A stretch of DNA of 64,000 bases from Gymnopilus junonius (GCA_015501075.1 JADNYJ010000140.1:1-64000); one strand, 5' to 3'; numbered from the stretch's first letter, positions 1 through 11,627 are shown. Notes: a model not told the origin generated them from the sequence alone. A program made the numbers and translations.

Positions 1-1120
1 AATGTACCGTCTAGTCTAGTCGGTTCTGTTCTCACCAAGGTTCCTGGAAGGATCAAGCGAGCGGTGCACCACATTCGTCCGTTAGTAGAGGAACAACTTA
101 AACAGAGGGAAAGGCACGGAAAAGATTGGCCTGATAAACCGGTAAGAAAGGATTATTTAATGATGTATTGCTGGTTGTTCTTACTAAACACTCAAGAACG
201 ATCTTATTAGCTGGTTATTTGACGAAGCTAAAGGTCCTCATCTCCACAAATTTGAAGAAATAGCCATCCGCGTATTAAGCGTCAATGTCGCCGCCATCCA
301 TACTACGACGAACGTCAGCCAATTCGTGCTTCATTTACCGGTTTCTGACTTCTAAGAAAATGTTTTAGGCATTGACTCACACAATATTTAATCTAGCTGC
401 TTATCCAGAGTACGTAGCACCCTTGCGGGAGGAGGTGGAATCTGTCATCGAAGCAGAGGGCTGGACCAAACTTTCAATGCAAAAGATGCGCAAGCTTGAA
501 AGCTTCATCATGGAATCCCAAAGATCTGCAGTAGGAGCTCGTGAGACTTAATCATTGTCGTTTGTAACATAACAGTTACCTGATTCCGATTTTTAGAGGC
601 CATGAATCGCAAAGTCCTCAAGGACTTCACGTTTTCTAATGGAATAACACTGCCCACAGGTACTGAGGTGGCAATCGCCTCGTATGAAACCCATCTTGAC
701 GACGTCAGTGCTCGAAAGCTTCTTGAGTACAAACGGCTGACGTAGGATCGTAGAAAAATTATGACAGAGCACATGAGTTCCAGGGCTTCAGGTTTTCAAA
801 TATGCCTCATGAAGGAGAGGGATTAAAACACCAATTTGTCTCCATGGCACCAAACTACTACACTTTCGGCATGGGCAGGCATGCCTGGTTCGTAATTTCC
901 TTGGTTTAAAAAAGAGCATTGTGGCCTGAAAAGTTTTCCCGACCTTGACAGCCCAGGACGTTTCTTTGCGGTCAACGAGCTGAAGGCAATGCTCGTCTAT
1001 ATCTTACTCAACTATGATGTTAGGTTTCCCAATGATGGGCCTCGTCCAGATAACTTCTGGTTTTCCGGCCTTCTGACCGCTAGTAGGACTGCCGGAGTGA
1101 TGTTTAAAAAGAGAATGTGA
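1..1120 (+). CDS. Cytochrome P450 monooxygenase, 3' part (5' end outside window)
   Basis: C-terminal 279 residues of a microsomal heme-thiolate P450. Spliced exons 1-141, 197-313, 369-540, 597-703, 754-887 and 952-1120 keep one frame. They rebuild the K-helix ExxR motif as ESQR, a segment beginning MNRKVLKDFTFSNG, and the heme loop FGMGRHACPGRFF. The cysteine codon of the loop is itself split by the last intron (TG at 886-887, C at 952), so unspliced reading makes the gene look broken when it is intact. The oxygen-activating I-helix is expected around exon 2 or the exon 2/3 junction. The style matches the large Agaricomycete P450 families that oxidise terpenoids and other lipophilic secondary metabolites; substrate and CYP family cannot be told. 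The N-terminal membrane anchor lies upstream of the window. Stop TGA is at 1118-1120. Confidence 0.93.
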
Positions 1121-2042
1121 ACGACTCGGATTGTTACGTTGAACTGGGATGCCACTACGGAAAAACACTATGTAGTCCGATGGGTGAATTTACATTTTAT
1201 CGATCCCTTAGTAAGCCAAAAGGTCTTTTTGAGACTTCAGAAATCCTGCAGAGCCCTAGATGATGATGATTACCAGCAGGTGGTCCCATTAAGGAACAGG
1301 CTGGGGTTCATCTACATATGGTGGCCAGCTGTACTATGTATACTATCAATTACGCATACACGTAATATCCACCTCCTATTTCAAAATGAATCTTAACCCA
1401 TTGTATAGTGAGACCCACTGCGTGATACATACCCGGCGTCAAAAGTTCGGCATCCACTCGTGGGGAGACTGATTATATCAAGGTAACACTTGTAAACGTA
1501 TGAATAAGTCGTCCAGCATAACAAAGGGTGAGCAAACAGCATCTTGTAACCACGCGTCGGATAAAGCGTTGTCAAGGTCCGTCCAGGGCCTGTACAGTGG
1601 GTCAAGTACAGTCTTTTGATCTCGTTGATTGGTAAGAAAAAGGGTACATTCAATGGTAATAGCCCTGATTCCACTGGAGGGTAGCTCGAGGTTGATATTT
1701 GCAGTTGGAAGAATACTTTAAGTTATAAGGAACGTTTTATTTTCGAATTCAGAAACCGAATGAGCTTGAGCTTGAAACTTGAAACTTGAGCTCTCGCAAA
1801 GCTGTCATGGTCCTGAGCGAAAATCCGATGGACGGTGATGTCGAAGCTAGGAGACGGAGAGGACAGTACTTTAAGCGTTAATATTAGCGGGATGTAACGG
1901 AATCCTTACAATGCAAGATAAATTCAAGGTATTCGACTGTTCGAGAGCAAAGCATCAGAAAACTCCAGGTGGGGAGCAGGTCGGCTTCGCCCGTCAGACC
2001 TAGGGCCAAGCGTATTAGAGGAGGGCAGTAAGATGAGGGCTG
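1121..2042. other. Intergenic, no gene recognised
   Basis: About 0.9 kb between the P450 stop and the F-box-like fragment. Short open frames exist on both strands but none shows a family motif, a convincing splice pattern or a promoter. It holds a small repetitive GAGCTTGAGCTTGAAACTTG tract near 1762. Confidence 0.5.
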
Positions 2043-2657
2043 CTAATGCAGGTCCTCATCACGGACTGTCGATTTCCCAAGTACAAGATGGTGAAGGGAG
2101 CCCTTGGGACCATCGGTGGGCACGCCTGTGATCATGGTGGCCGGTAAATTCAACACGTTCACGAGTTCCAGGGTCTCCAGAACTGGACTGGAACAAATGC
2201 TTAACATCAATGATTGGGAACATCTGTCAAGAGTATCCCAGTAGAGCGGGGAGCCCTCGACCACGAAAGAGTATTTCCGGACTTTGGCTTGCGACACGAC
2301 ACGGGTGAGCCATAATACGTGTTCCTTGAAAACGCCAAATCTTGTAAACGAATTTGGCGCTACTAGGTCTTTAGAGTGCTGCCAAAAGCGCCCTTCGCAA
2401 TTTTTTTCGGCCGAAAGGTGCATCTTGAAAGAGCGAATTCCGCGCTGAAGGCCCAGGTCGTTCTCTAGGATTTTGCGCAGCCTCCTTGCGCGGCTCCCTA
2501 CGCTCTCATCAACGACGATCTCCAAATTCGCAAAAACGTGCTTCCGAGCTGGTGCATGGTATGCTCTGGAAACATATATAGAATTCCGTAGGGTATCGGT
2601 GTCGTTCATTGAAGCAAGGTCGTCCATGACGAGGTCGACGAGTTCTTGAGGTAGCAT
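2043..2657 (-). CDS. F-box-like / LRR-type protein, probably truncated
   Basis: The frame opens with MLPQELVDLVMDDLAS, the usual F-box-like start of Agaricomycete F-box proteins, which act as SCF ubiquitin-ligase substrate adaptors. It continues with short leucine-rich-like stretches (for example SPVLETLELVNVLNLPATM). I chose the internal ATG at 2657 because the F-box-like motif begins there; an in-frame ATG at 2765 would add 36 unconserved residues. At about 204 residues it is roughly half the usual length, and it ends abruptly at an in-frame TAG after DEDLH. It is therefore a truncated relic, or an exon whose splice donor I could not place. The family assignment rests on the N-terminal motif only. 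Confidence 0.5.
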   Translation of the reverse strand: MLPQELVDLVMDDLASMNDTDTLRNSIYVSRAYHAPARKHVFANLEIVVDESVGSRARRLRKILENDLGLQRGIRSFKMHLSAEKNCEGRFWQHSKDLVAPNSFTRFGVFKEHVLWLTRVVSQAKVRKYSFVVEGSPLYWDTLDRCSQSLMLSICSSPVLETLELVNVLNLPATMITGVPTDGPKGSLHHLVLGKSTVRDEDLH

Positions 2658-3734
2658 TGATTTTGCAAAGAAACAGGCAGCGTAAGTAATAGCACTGTCG
2701 GAGGGGAGAATGACTATTGATCCTGGCACCTGCACAAGAGAGCCCGAGATGCTCTCTGTGTACACCTATAATCGTCCAAAGCGTGAATCCTGGGAAAAAT
2801 AGGCTTGCTCACAATAAGCCACAGCGTACACCGGTACAGTTTACTATTCTACATACCTGGAAACGACTTGCCTGGTGTGCTCATGCTGACGAAGATTCTC
2901 TTCCTCGCTTTCTCCTCGCTTCCTTCCTCTCATCTTTTTTGAAACCTGACTGATTCAAGATGACACTCACAAGAGCTTCAACAATTCCTCCATTTGCCCC
3001 AGGAGATCATAAATCTTGGCCTGCCAAAGAAGCAACCTCGACTACTCCGCACAAGCTACCCTTCAAGCATGCTCCCTCGTTTCTAAATCTTTCCATTCAC
3101 AATCTCTTTGGCTGGTATTTGACTAACACCGTACTGGCAACTTAACTCAGGAGTCAGGCGACCCGCTCAGTTCTTAAACTAGGCGTCAAAAAGAAAATCA
3201 TCGCAAACTTGAGACATAAATTCTCCGCAAATTGATCTATATCTTCCGCCAAGCTTCATTACTCTCGAACCAAGCAGCTTGCAAGAAGGGAGATTTTCCT
3301 CCCCATCGATCGAAAAGTTGGGCTCTCCAAATATGCCTTCAAGTCATCTGCTACTGGCAACCCTGGTCCCTGGTTTCTTCATGATAGAAACATTAGAAAT
3401 TAATTGCAAACTAGATGTGCCGTGTCCGGATTCTTATGATATTCTTTTCCAGTGAATGACACTCCATCCTTGGCGAATATTGGATTGTTATTGGAATTCG
3501 GTACTATGATACAGCTTGTAAGTCGTTGCCAGTGCGTGAGTCATCATTTGACCTATCTCAGTTTTCATTGTGGAGTCTGTGACTGTTGATGTAAGTTCGA
3601 ATCAGGAAGATGGCTTATCTTCTCGACGAAGGTGACACGAAGACTGCTGATAGGTTGAAATATTTGCAAGCCTAGCATTTATAAATTTGGAAAGGCTCGT
3701 CTTCAATGTTAGGCTGCTCTTCCGTGGCCATAAC
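2658..3734. other. Intergenic, no gene recognised
   Basis: About 1 kb without a supportable gene. Short open stretches on the plus strand at 2717-3145 have no recognisable domain and no splice logic linking them. Confidence 0.45.
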
Positions 3735-4010
3735 CAACCTGATAAGTACAACAGAACACAGCGCCCATGTTGCCAACATCAAAGACAAAAGGGTGGTAGT
3801 CAAATTCACCCTGGGCAGTGTCGTACACCCTTCAACTTGAGCCCCAGGACCTTTTATACGGGAGTCAATATTCCCTGCGGTTCGAGTCTGCAGGCAATAT
3901 GACAGAGAAGCCGAAGTCAAATAATGTATACGATAAGTGCTGTCTGGAGCATAAATCACGGCGAACTTGGCAGTTCGGAGCGTTCCTCGCATCGCAAAAA
4001 GCATCAATTC
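3735..4010 (-). pseudogene. Relic of the neighbouring kinase-like gene (central kinase segment)
   Basis: Read on the minus strand, this matches the central exon of the intact kinase-like gene 0.7 kb away. The same landmarks appear in the same order: a CDAR/CDSR stretch, LSYTLFDFGFSV against LSYALFDFDFSM, then DTAQGEFDYHPFVFDVGN against DTAQGEFDYDPFIFDVGN. The relic has in-frame TGA codons inside the segment and lacks the N-lobe and C-terminus, so it is a decayed partial duplicate rather than a functional gene. The similarity is directly readable; the age and mechanism of duplication are inferred. Confidence 0.8.
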
Positions 4011-4206
4011 AAGTACCTTTCCACAGTGTACTACGAGACCGCCCATAACTGCTTCTTGCTGCCAGGATAATTATCAATAGTAGGGTAAACAATTTCAGCA
4101 GCCTTTGTGGCAGTCCAAGAAGCTTCGACAAGTTAGATACATTAACGTACGTAAGGTACATCTATCATTGGTATAGAAGGGCTCATGAGTCAGGTTTATG
4201 ACAATG

Positions 4207-5773
4207 TCAAAACGGTAAAGAGCGCTGAATAAAAGGCGTCCAGCCAGACAACCTTAGCCCAACGAGATGAGTAGAGAAGACCCCTGTCGGCATTGATACC
4301 AGGCTGTAAGCGAACCACCGAATATAAGCTATGACATGATGTGCCCATTCAGGCCCGCAGAGCCAGCGCAGAAATTTGGTCAACAAAGGAATAGGGGGTT
4401 CTCGGTACGACGACCATTTATTTACAAAGTCAGAAGGAAGATCCTTCCACCTGTCATATTCGTCGAAAGGCAGGTATACCTCAGACTCCTTGACCCAATA
4501 AGGAGTCTTGAGCTGAGTTTCTGACATCTGAGAAAACATTTCTTCGAAGAACCGAAGAGCTTCATATGCCGTGAATCGACGCTCAAGGTCGCGTGTTGTC
4601 ATCCTGTCCAGAAGAGGGGCGAGAAATGGGGCAGCTGGTGTAAGATGCTACAATGAATGAGTAATATGTCGACAAAGAGGTGACTTGGATGAGCAGACCT
4701 GACATAGGTCACAGAATACTACACCCATGTTGCCAACGTCAAAAATAAAGGGATCATAGTCAAATTCGCCTTGTGCCGTGTCGTGCACCATACAGAAAGT
4801 ACCCCAGGACTTGTCGTATGACAGTCGACAATGCGTTCGGTCCATATCTGGAGGAAACATCATAGAGAAGTCAAAATCAAACAAGGCGTATGACAGCTGC
4901 CGTCGGGAACGCAAGTCCCAACGAACACTGCATTGCCCTTCTATCCTTGAGTCGCAAAAGTGATTAACCAAGACGTTTTCATCATTGATGTCCTATTAGA
5001 ATTTAGTCCTATATTCTGCGAATAGACACAACTTACCCCATGAGTGATATTGCGTTTATGGAGAAATGATAGTCCCTATAGTCCAAATCAGATGAATGGT
5101 CAATGTATTGTGAAAATTCCGACCTTCAGCATTGCATGTACAATATCTAGCACATCGAGGATTGTATTCGCCTGTGGGTGTCGCACTGAGCCACCCCATC
5201 TAGACGACCAGGTCAGGAGGAAGTCATTTTCAGATGATATACAACTTACCTGGGCATTACCGCAAACCAGAACCCCTCAATAGGCAACAAATCCAAAATG
5301 GGAACCACACAGTTCTCTTGCAGGAGCTCTAGAGGCTGCTGATGCAAAAACTGCAGGATGCGATGCTCGTCCGTGTTATCGCGTACTAACTTGATAGCAA
5401 CATGTCGCCCGAGAGAATCCTGCGCAAATACCACTTTTCCCTAAGACCAGCAGTTCAACACAAGTGATTATAGAAATAAAGTAGGACGTACCCTTATATC
5501 TTCTGCGAGAAGAGGATCCGTACGGCCGAGTTTGCTATCATGGGAAGCATAGGGATAGTCGGCGTCCATGAACTCTACGGGGGGTGGCATGACGGGTGTT
5601 GTTGCGCAAGTCACATATCCATTTTTCAATATTCGTCTGTAAAGAATATAACCATGGTCTTCGAAGAAACGAATAGTGTCCGGGGCATTCCAGAAGGCCA
5701 AACGGTCGTCCAAATCGAAAATTTGGGCTCGTTGAAAAGGGAAAGGAATCTTGAGATTGGAATCAACCTTCAT
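4207..5773 (-). CDS. Kinase-like protein, intact lineage-type family member
   Basis: Six exons (5773-5492, 5440-5250, 5199-5124, 5075-5037, 4992-4699, 4647-4207) splice in perfect phase to 440 residues. The N-lobe keeps the VAIK-type lysine in RHVAIKLVRD. The catalytic loop is HGDINDENVLV: the catalytic Asp and the following Asn are present, but HRD has become HGD. The next magnesium motif is DFD (LFDFDFSMMF) instead of DFG. The C-lobe continues with GEFDYDPFIFDVGN and MTTRDLERRFTAYEAL. After the kinase fold a family-specific tail, DEYDRWKDLPSDF...KWSSYREPP, leads to a hydrophobic C-terminus that may touch membrane. I know this arrangement from multi-copy kinase-like proteins of mushroom genomes; substrate and activity are unknown. 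Two decayed relatives lie at 3735-4010 and 9770-10520. Confidence 0.85.
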
Positions 5774-6152
5774 GAGGGTATGGCAAGGAGTTCGTGTGTC
5801 ACTCAGTTAACTCGACTTGAACTTTCGAATCCAGAAAAGACCTGTTGACATGCACGTGACAATTATTTTCACACGGTACACACAAACGATATACGCCGTA
5901 CGGCCATCTGAGTAAAAATTTTATGTCGATTTGTCCAAGATTCGTCTCAAATTCAGGCTCTTTTGGAAAGAAAGGAAAGGATTTATTCATCGCATTGATT
6001 CTGCCGGATTTACGATGGTTCAATTTCATAACAATACTGATAGTAAGTACATAAACAGACAGTGGCAGCACGTGTTAACCATATAATTGATTTCAATGGT
6101 TACGGCTGCATTTGGTGTCGATTCGTCATTCGAATCGGAGGTTCAAACCTTC
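5774..6152. other. Intergenic spacer upstream of the kinase-like gene
   Basis: This 379-bp stretch lies between the kinase start (minus strand) and the stop of the next minus-strand gene. It should hold the kinase promoter. I see no clear TATA box. A minus-strand open stretch at 5799-6071 has no recognisable features. Confidence 0.4.
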
Positions 6153-6950
6153 TTAAAGGCGCCTGGAGGGTGGTAAGAGTTTGACCTCCAAACTTGGTTC
6201 CGGCTCGTTACTTCGGGGGATACGATATGCATACGTGGCCGACTTTGCATACGCAGTCGTTGCAGGTAGCAATTTGCCCTGTGAAGTGGCAATTTATGTG
6301 TGAGTAAATGGCTCATGAAACGACAATGTAAAATAATTACCGTTCCAGTGAATGCACGGCCCGAAATTTGAATGAGGGTGTCGACAGCGACAGTCTCTTT
6401 CTTGCCATTTGCAAAATACTGGAATTCTTTGATGGCATAGACGTAGTCATTGTGGGCATGAGTAGCCCCTTCCTTAGGGACACCACGCCTTGACTGCGAA
6501 ATGCAATGGTGTGGGACACGATCTAAAATAATGTCCGCGGCATCTACGATAAGTCGATATTTCTGCTTCGAAAATCCTAGTTCCACTGTATAGTCCACAG
6601 AGGCAGCCGATGCTCCAGGACCAGTCTACAAAGAATCCAGTTACTTTGGAATAACCTCGATAAGTTAAAATATAAGACTTGCCGAAGAGTCGAGCAAGAC
6701 TCGAGGTCGATTCTTCCTAATGAATACCTCCGTCCCTTTTGGCATTGTCAGAGAGTGTCTGCTGTTGGGGTCTTCGGGATTGTTGTAAACAACATCGTTC
6801 TCAATAGTACCCAGGATATCGATGTTGAGTAGAACTTTCTCTCCCTTCTGAAAAATAGAAAATGTCAAGTCAGATATGTACAAACAATCAGATGAGATCA
6901 TGACAGACCGTGAACTGCTGAACGGCGGTGGTGGTAGTGTTTGCGGACAT
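6153..6950 (-). CDS. Hypothetical 205-residue protein, four phase-0 exons
   Basis: I do not recognise the family. Exons 6950-6909, 6847-6683, 6625-6341 and 6278-6153 join in phase 0 at every junction and give an uninterrupted product from MSANTTTTAVQQFT to PPSRRL. That is strong evidence for a real gene. The second intron uses a GC donor (GCAAGT at 6682-6677) with a normal AG acceptor; the others are GT-AG. The protein is soluble-looking, mixed alpha/beta in composition, without signal peptide or membrane segment. It includes KGEKVLLNIDILGTIEND near the N-terminus and a basic, proline-containing tail. Start ATG is at 6948-6950. Function unknown; it could be a small lineage-restricted enzyme or binding protein. 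Confidence 0.7.
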
Positions 6951-8102
6951 GATTTTGGTGTATCGTACAATATAGCGACGGCTAGAGAAGGAATGACAAC
7001 TTTGGGGTGGATGTCAGCCTGGAGGTGAGTTGAAAAGAGTCACAGAATTTATACACTAGCAGGATGTCGGAGAACGAAAAACTCGAGTTTTGGTTTGGCT
7101 GCTAGATAGCATGGTGATTGGCTATCAGACCCGTTTCAATCTCATGTAATGAACCCCTACACGACCTTGCAGAAAATCCCGAGCATCATCTGAGTTTAGA
7201 AAGCACCCACTGCGCCCACATTTCTGCCAAGGTGGAAGATGGAACTTCGACGGCCAGAAGCAGGGCCTTCCATGTGCAACGATGGAAAAATCTCGAACCT
7301 TCTTTTCCCAAGTGGGGTTCTGTACCTGGATCTTCTGAGATCTTTGGTCCATTACCAGCAAAATACAAATTATGTGCCGCCATAATGGCGCAAGGTCGCC
7401 ACGATACTTTGCAACGAGTTACCGGAAGCAGACAAATGTTTGAGTCATTTTCCTATTGGGGCAAATACATGGGAAAAAGACATGGGAAATAGGTAAGGTC
7501 GTCTGCGCCCTTGTTCCAGATTTCTAAAGCCCTCGGATGCTGTTAAGAACATGAGGCATTTCAGAATCAAGCATTGGATCAACCAAGGATGATATCATCC
7601 CAAAAGGTCGAAGAATAGTGAGGTTATAATTTAAAAATATTAATCATAGATAAGCCTTTCCTGATAGGCAAGCTTTCATTACGTTGTATAAGACCATACT
7701 AGTCTCGTACCAAAACACGTCCACACAGTGGACGGTCTTGTGTGAAAGTAGGCCATGTGGCAGGGCAATGCGATCAATCACGGCCATTACATTTGATTTG
7801 TAGTCTTTGAAATTCAAGTCTACAAAAGTTTTAGTTACCGGACTCAGAGCATGACAGAAAATAGGATAAATTCTGAAATATATTACAACCTAGCCTCTGA
7901 TGCCATGAAAAATGGTATAGAAAGCCCTTACGCTACCTCTCAAACTAATTATTCAAGTCCACTCTCTTCAAGTATTCTATGGCCCACCACCTTCCCCCTT
8001 AATGTATATAATACACCTCGAAAATGCAAGGTTGTGCCGTCAACACCAGCTGCACCTCTGCGGCCCAATCCACCTGCCACGGAACTCACACCCTGGCCGC
8101 GC
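6951..8102. other. Intergenic, no supported gene
   Basis: About 1.15 kb upstream of the hypothetical gene. Open stretches at 7118-7492 (plus) and 7125-7383 (minus) overlap each other and carry no domain or splice signals I can support. Confidence 0.4.
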
Positions 8103-8276
8103 TTAGGTCAGAAAGTCCCGCTGGAAGTTCTGGAAGATGTCACCTGTCAGATATTCAGACACATTATCATCGTAGTACTTCTCAATAAATTCGTTGGTGG
8201 ATCGCCAGCCAAGACGCTTGAAGGCCTGAACAGACTTCCGGAGTTTATCCTCATGGATTTGCTGACCCGGGGGCAT
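8103..8276 (-). pseudogene. Small orphan reading frame, possible relic of a repetitive gene family
   Basis: The minus-strand frame from ATG 8276 to TAA 8103 encodes 57 residues, including KLRKSVQAFKRLGWRSTNEF and YYDDNVSEYLTGDIFQ. The aromatic and charged spacing looks protein-like and resembles short N-terminal segments of repetitive mushroom genes linked to mobile elements. I cannot name the family, and no continuing exon is visible. It may be a fragment or a small orphan gene. Confidence 0.3.
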
Positions 8277-9769
8277 CGTTGAGGCAACTGTTGAAGGCGC
8301 GGTGGTGGTAAAAGCGAGAGAGAGCCGCGTGTGACGTCTTTGTGACGCCGGTGATCAAAGCGAAAGAGACTACAAAGTTGAAACAATCTCACCACTACTT
8401 TTCATTTCGTCATTATCAAAACACAAACCTCACTATAAAATCGGAAAAAATGATAGTTCGACTCAGAAACGATTTTACTAAAACTTTTCTCTATAAAGTA
8501 AATAATTATGTTGAAGGGATGGAGCGTCATAAATTGAAAAAGCCCTAACTTTACATTGCCCTGGTAAAACCCCTACCTTGGTATAAGCCCCACTCACGTT
8601 TCACGTGGGTGGGAATTTCTTGCTTAGCTGAGCCTAAAGACCATACTCCAGTCGGGCTCATCTGATGCTCAGAATCAAATTTGATTTAATCCCTGGACAG
8701 TGCCGCAGCCAGTGGTCCACCATCAGTAAATCAACCCCTGACAGTCATCTAAAATTGACCTTGATAATCGCTTCTCATATAAAGATCGATCTTCTCAGGT
8801 TGAAGGAATGTGGACTGGAATTCAAAGGCAGCAATAAGGAAGATATCAAATGGAAGACATCGGGAATGATATCAATCAGAATCAGGACACGTTCAAGGCC
8901 CCCGTGTTCTTGAGAGCCGAGTAGCGCGACATTGGTGAGAAGATCGATCGTCGCCAGATCAGGAGCTCTTGACTCGACGACACAAATGGCATCATCAAAC
9001 AGGCGCCCGTCGGGACGTAAGGCCAGATGGCAATGTGCACGCTCGAGGTTCTTCAACAATGATTGTTCGGAAGCAAATTACTCTGCGCTACATATACTAC
9101 GGGGCTCTTGAAGCTTGGCATTCAGTAAAGAGCACTCTGACTAGGTCCCTTTAAGTAGACAATGGGTGTAATGCATCCTTTATGAAGAGGTGAGTTCACT
9201 AGTGAGAAAGGCTTATCTTTGCATCCATGGAAATAGAGGGGAAGAATGAAAAAGAACGAAAGCAGGTAACGGACTTTGGCCCCAATGTGCCAGAAATAGA
9301 GGCTTCAATTAAGGCGCATGACCCGAGGAGAGCCAATTTGAGACGCTTGACCACTGTTCCTCATTCTACTATGGGTGACAAGAATTTTAAATTGAAAATG
9401 ATGAATATCGGAGTGAATTAGTGTTAATGCACACTTTTTTCAGGGTTCGGATTTTTATCAGCAAGGAGAACAGTATGTAGAACAGTGTGGATAACAGAGG
9501 AGCTCAATTAATCATACCGATATAGTCCCCATATGGGAATTACCAGTAGGGGTAAGCATGCCTAGAGACAGTGGACATTTTCAGGTGTGGCTTCAATACC
9601 TAGTCAATACAATCAGCCAGTCCAGTGCTGGTGGGAAGCAGGCTGCAGCAGTGCATATGATATATCACAAACAGTTGTTGCTCACTAACTGTTCTACGGA
9701 TACATGTAGTGTATTTGGGCCTATAAGACTCAAACAGAAAAATATATAAGACAGCTATGGAGCTCTCAG
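8277..9769. other. Intergenic, AT-richer, no gene recognised
   Basis: About 1.5 kb with only short open stretches. The minus-strand stretch 8775-9059 is leucine-rich and faintly F-box/LRR-like, but it lacks an F-box motif and splice context, so I do not call it a gene. Confidence 0.4.
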
Positions 9770-10520
9770 ATGCATTAATAATGAAGAGGGTGGAGTAAAA
9801 GGTGTCCAGCCAACCATTATTAGGCTGATAGACCATTGAGTAGAAACCCTTCTCAGAAATGAGACCAGTTTGTAAGTGAACCATCAAACATAGACCACAA
9901 CGTGCCCATACAGGCCTGGAAAGCCACCGCAGAAACCTAATCATCAAAGAAGGCAGTGGCTCTCTGTCAATCGCCTGCTGCATTACAAATTCATCAGTAA
10001 GGTCTTTCCACCTGTCATGTTTATCAAAACATAGATGTCAAGTAGATGTTTCTCTGCAATCCAAAACAGGGTTTTGAGCTGAGCTTCTAAAAGCTTATTT
10101 TTGAAGAACTGAAGTGCCTCGGAGGCAGTGAATCAATGCTGAAGGTTGTGTGTGGTCATGTTGTCCAGAAGAGGGGTGAGAAAGGGAACAACTGGTGTGA
10201 GATGCTGCAATAATCGACAAACAAACAAATGATGTGTTAAACAAAGAGGATCAGACTTGGATGGATGGACTGACTTGATACAAGTCACACAATACAACAC
10301 CCATATTACATACCTACATCAAAGACAAAGGGGTCATAGATGTGGAAGTCGACATCCTGTCCATATCTAAAAGAAACATGGTAGAAAAAGTCAAAATCGA
10401 ACAAGACATACAACACCTGCCCATGAGGATGCAAGTTTTTATGAACGCGGCATTGCCATGCCAATCTTGAGTGGCAGGAATGATTGACCAGAATGTTTTC
10501 ATCATTTACAGGATATTAGA
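9770..10520 (-). pseudogene. Second decayed relative of the kinase-like gene (C-terminal two thirds)
   Basis: Read on the minus strand, this follows the intact kinase-like gene from the catalytic-loop exon (ENILVNHSCHSR against ENVLVNHFCDSR) through the LFDFDF-type motif and a shortened DPFVFDV segment. It then reaches the MTT.../FTASEAL region and the tail (DREPLPSLMIRFLRWL against YREPPIPLLTKFLRWL). In-frame stops and missing segments show decay. Homology stops near 10520, where the N-lobe should begin; about 110 bp further on a LINE fragment starts. The N-terminal half was therefore lost or displaced, possibly by that insertion. Confidence 0.78.
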
Positions 10521-10634
10521 ACAGCTAAACATTGGATTGACAAAGCACATTCAGTTGCTCCAGTTGCCATAAATCATTGTTTCTGTATAATGTCATATGG
10601 CAAAACACCCCTGTGCCAGCTATTGGTGCTATGA

Positions 10635-11093
10635 TTGAGGGTGGCTGGATATCTTCCTTCTCCGTCCTTCCCAGGCCAATCAAAGTCAACGAGAATCACA
10701 CTCACACTGGAGAGACTTCATCACATGGAGCACTGCCACCCAAGAATCCCAAGAGAAAAGAGACTGTGCAGGTTCTGCAAAGCACAGATCGAGTCCCCAG
10801 AACATGCCTTGCTAATTTGCGAGGGCAATGCAGACATCATCATGCTCAGAACAATGTTCATGGACAGGCTGTCAGTGGAACTTCCACATTGGGAAACAAT
10901 AAAGATGCTGGAGCCCATGAACAGACTACGCACATTACTCGCTGAAAGGGAAATTACTGGCCTGCTCGCTAAGTTCACACACAAAGTTCTCAATGTCTTT
11001 GACGCAACCCCGGTGCTCATCCCCTCAATGTCCCTAGACTGGATTATAGCCCATAGTAGAAGTAGTACTGGTGGTAACATGATAGTCTCATAA
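10635..11093 (+). mobile_element. LINE (non-LTR) retrotransposon fragment, ORF2 C-terminus
   Basis: An open stretch of 152 residues carries the C-terminal zinc-knuckle of LINE ORF2 proteins: CRFCKAQIESPEHALLIC, with Cys-x2-Cys-x7-His-x4-Cys spacing. It is preceded by basic HCHPRIPREKRL and followed by a helical tail. In full-length non-LTR elements this follows the reverse transcriptase domain, which is absent, so this is a 5'-truncated insertion as is usual for LINEs. The frame stays open to TAA at 11091-11093, suggesting moderate age. No poly-A tail or target-site duplication could be defined. It lies in the same orientation as the P450 and opposite to the kinase relic beside it. Confidence 0.75.
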
Positions 11094-11594
11094 TACTCGG
11101 GGTGGAAGGGCTTCATTGATGTCCAGGCGCAAGCTGGGAGGACTGCTTGGTGAGGTCAATGCCTCATCGATCATTGTATATCCTCTGGTAATCTAGCTGT
11201 GTTATAGGCGAAAGAGTGCAGACAGGTTAAGATTAAAATACTTGTGGATGTCAAGTAGGTGTTCGAAATGAAGAGCAATGATCAAGGAAATGGCCCTTCG
11301 AAGATATCAGGGATGCCCAGATAGACAAAGATCAGAGGCGTGCAGCGTGAATAACCAAAGAATAAGTAAGAGTTAATTATTTTGTGAAACAGTTGTAGTT
11401 GTAGTGCAAGTTGATCATGAAGGACATCGCCACAAGTCAATCTGCCTCCGCCACCAGTGATCCAACAGAGAAGTTCCATAGATTAAGAGGCTGTCATGTG
11501 TTCATGTGGAGTAGCAGATGCTCAATGTAATCTGAAAGTCGGTGAGGAGCGGAGGGAGATTACAATCCATGTGGCTTGGAAGTCGGATGTAAAA
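11094..11594. other. Probable LINE 3' flank and unassigned sequence
   Basis: About 500 bp between the LINE stop and the next transposon's target duplication. It may hold the LINE 3' UTR. I see no gene. Confidence 0.35.
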
Positions 11595-11602
11595 GTGATC
11601 AG

Positions 11603-11627
11603 GGCTCACTTTCTATAGGTGTGGGCC
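11603..11627 (+). repeat. Left terminal inverted repeat of the MITE
   Basis: 25 bp, exact reverse complement of 12373-12397; begins GGCTCACTTTC. Confidence 0.95.

Noticed and set aside
888..951. Apparent stop codons that would destroy the P450 heme loop
   Set aside because: They lie in a GT-AG intron that splits the heme Cys codon; splicing restores the motif.
7118..7492. 124-codon plus-strand open frame
   Set aside because: Overlaps equally long antisense frames; no recognisable features or conservation cues.
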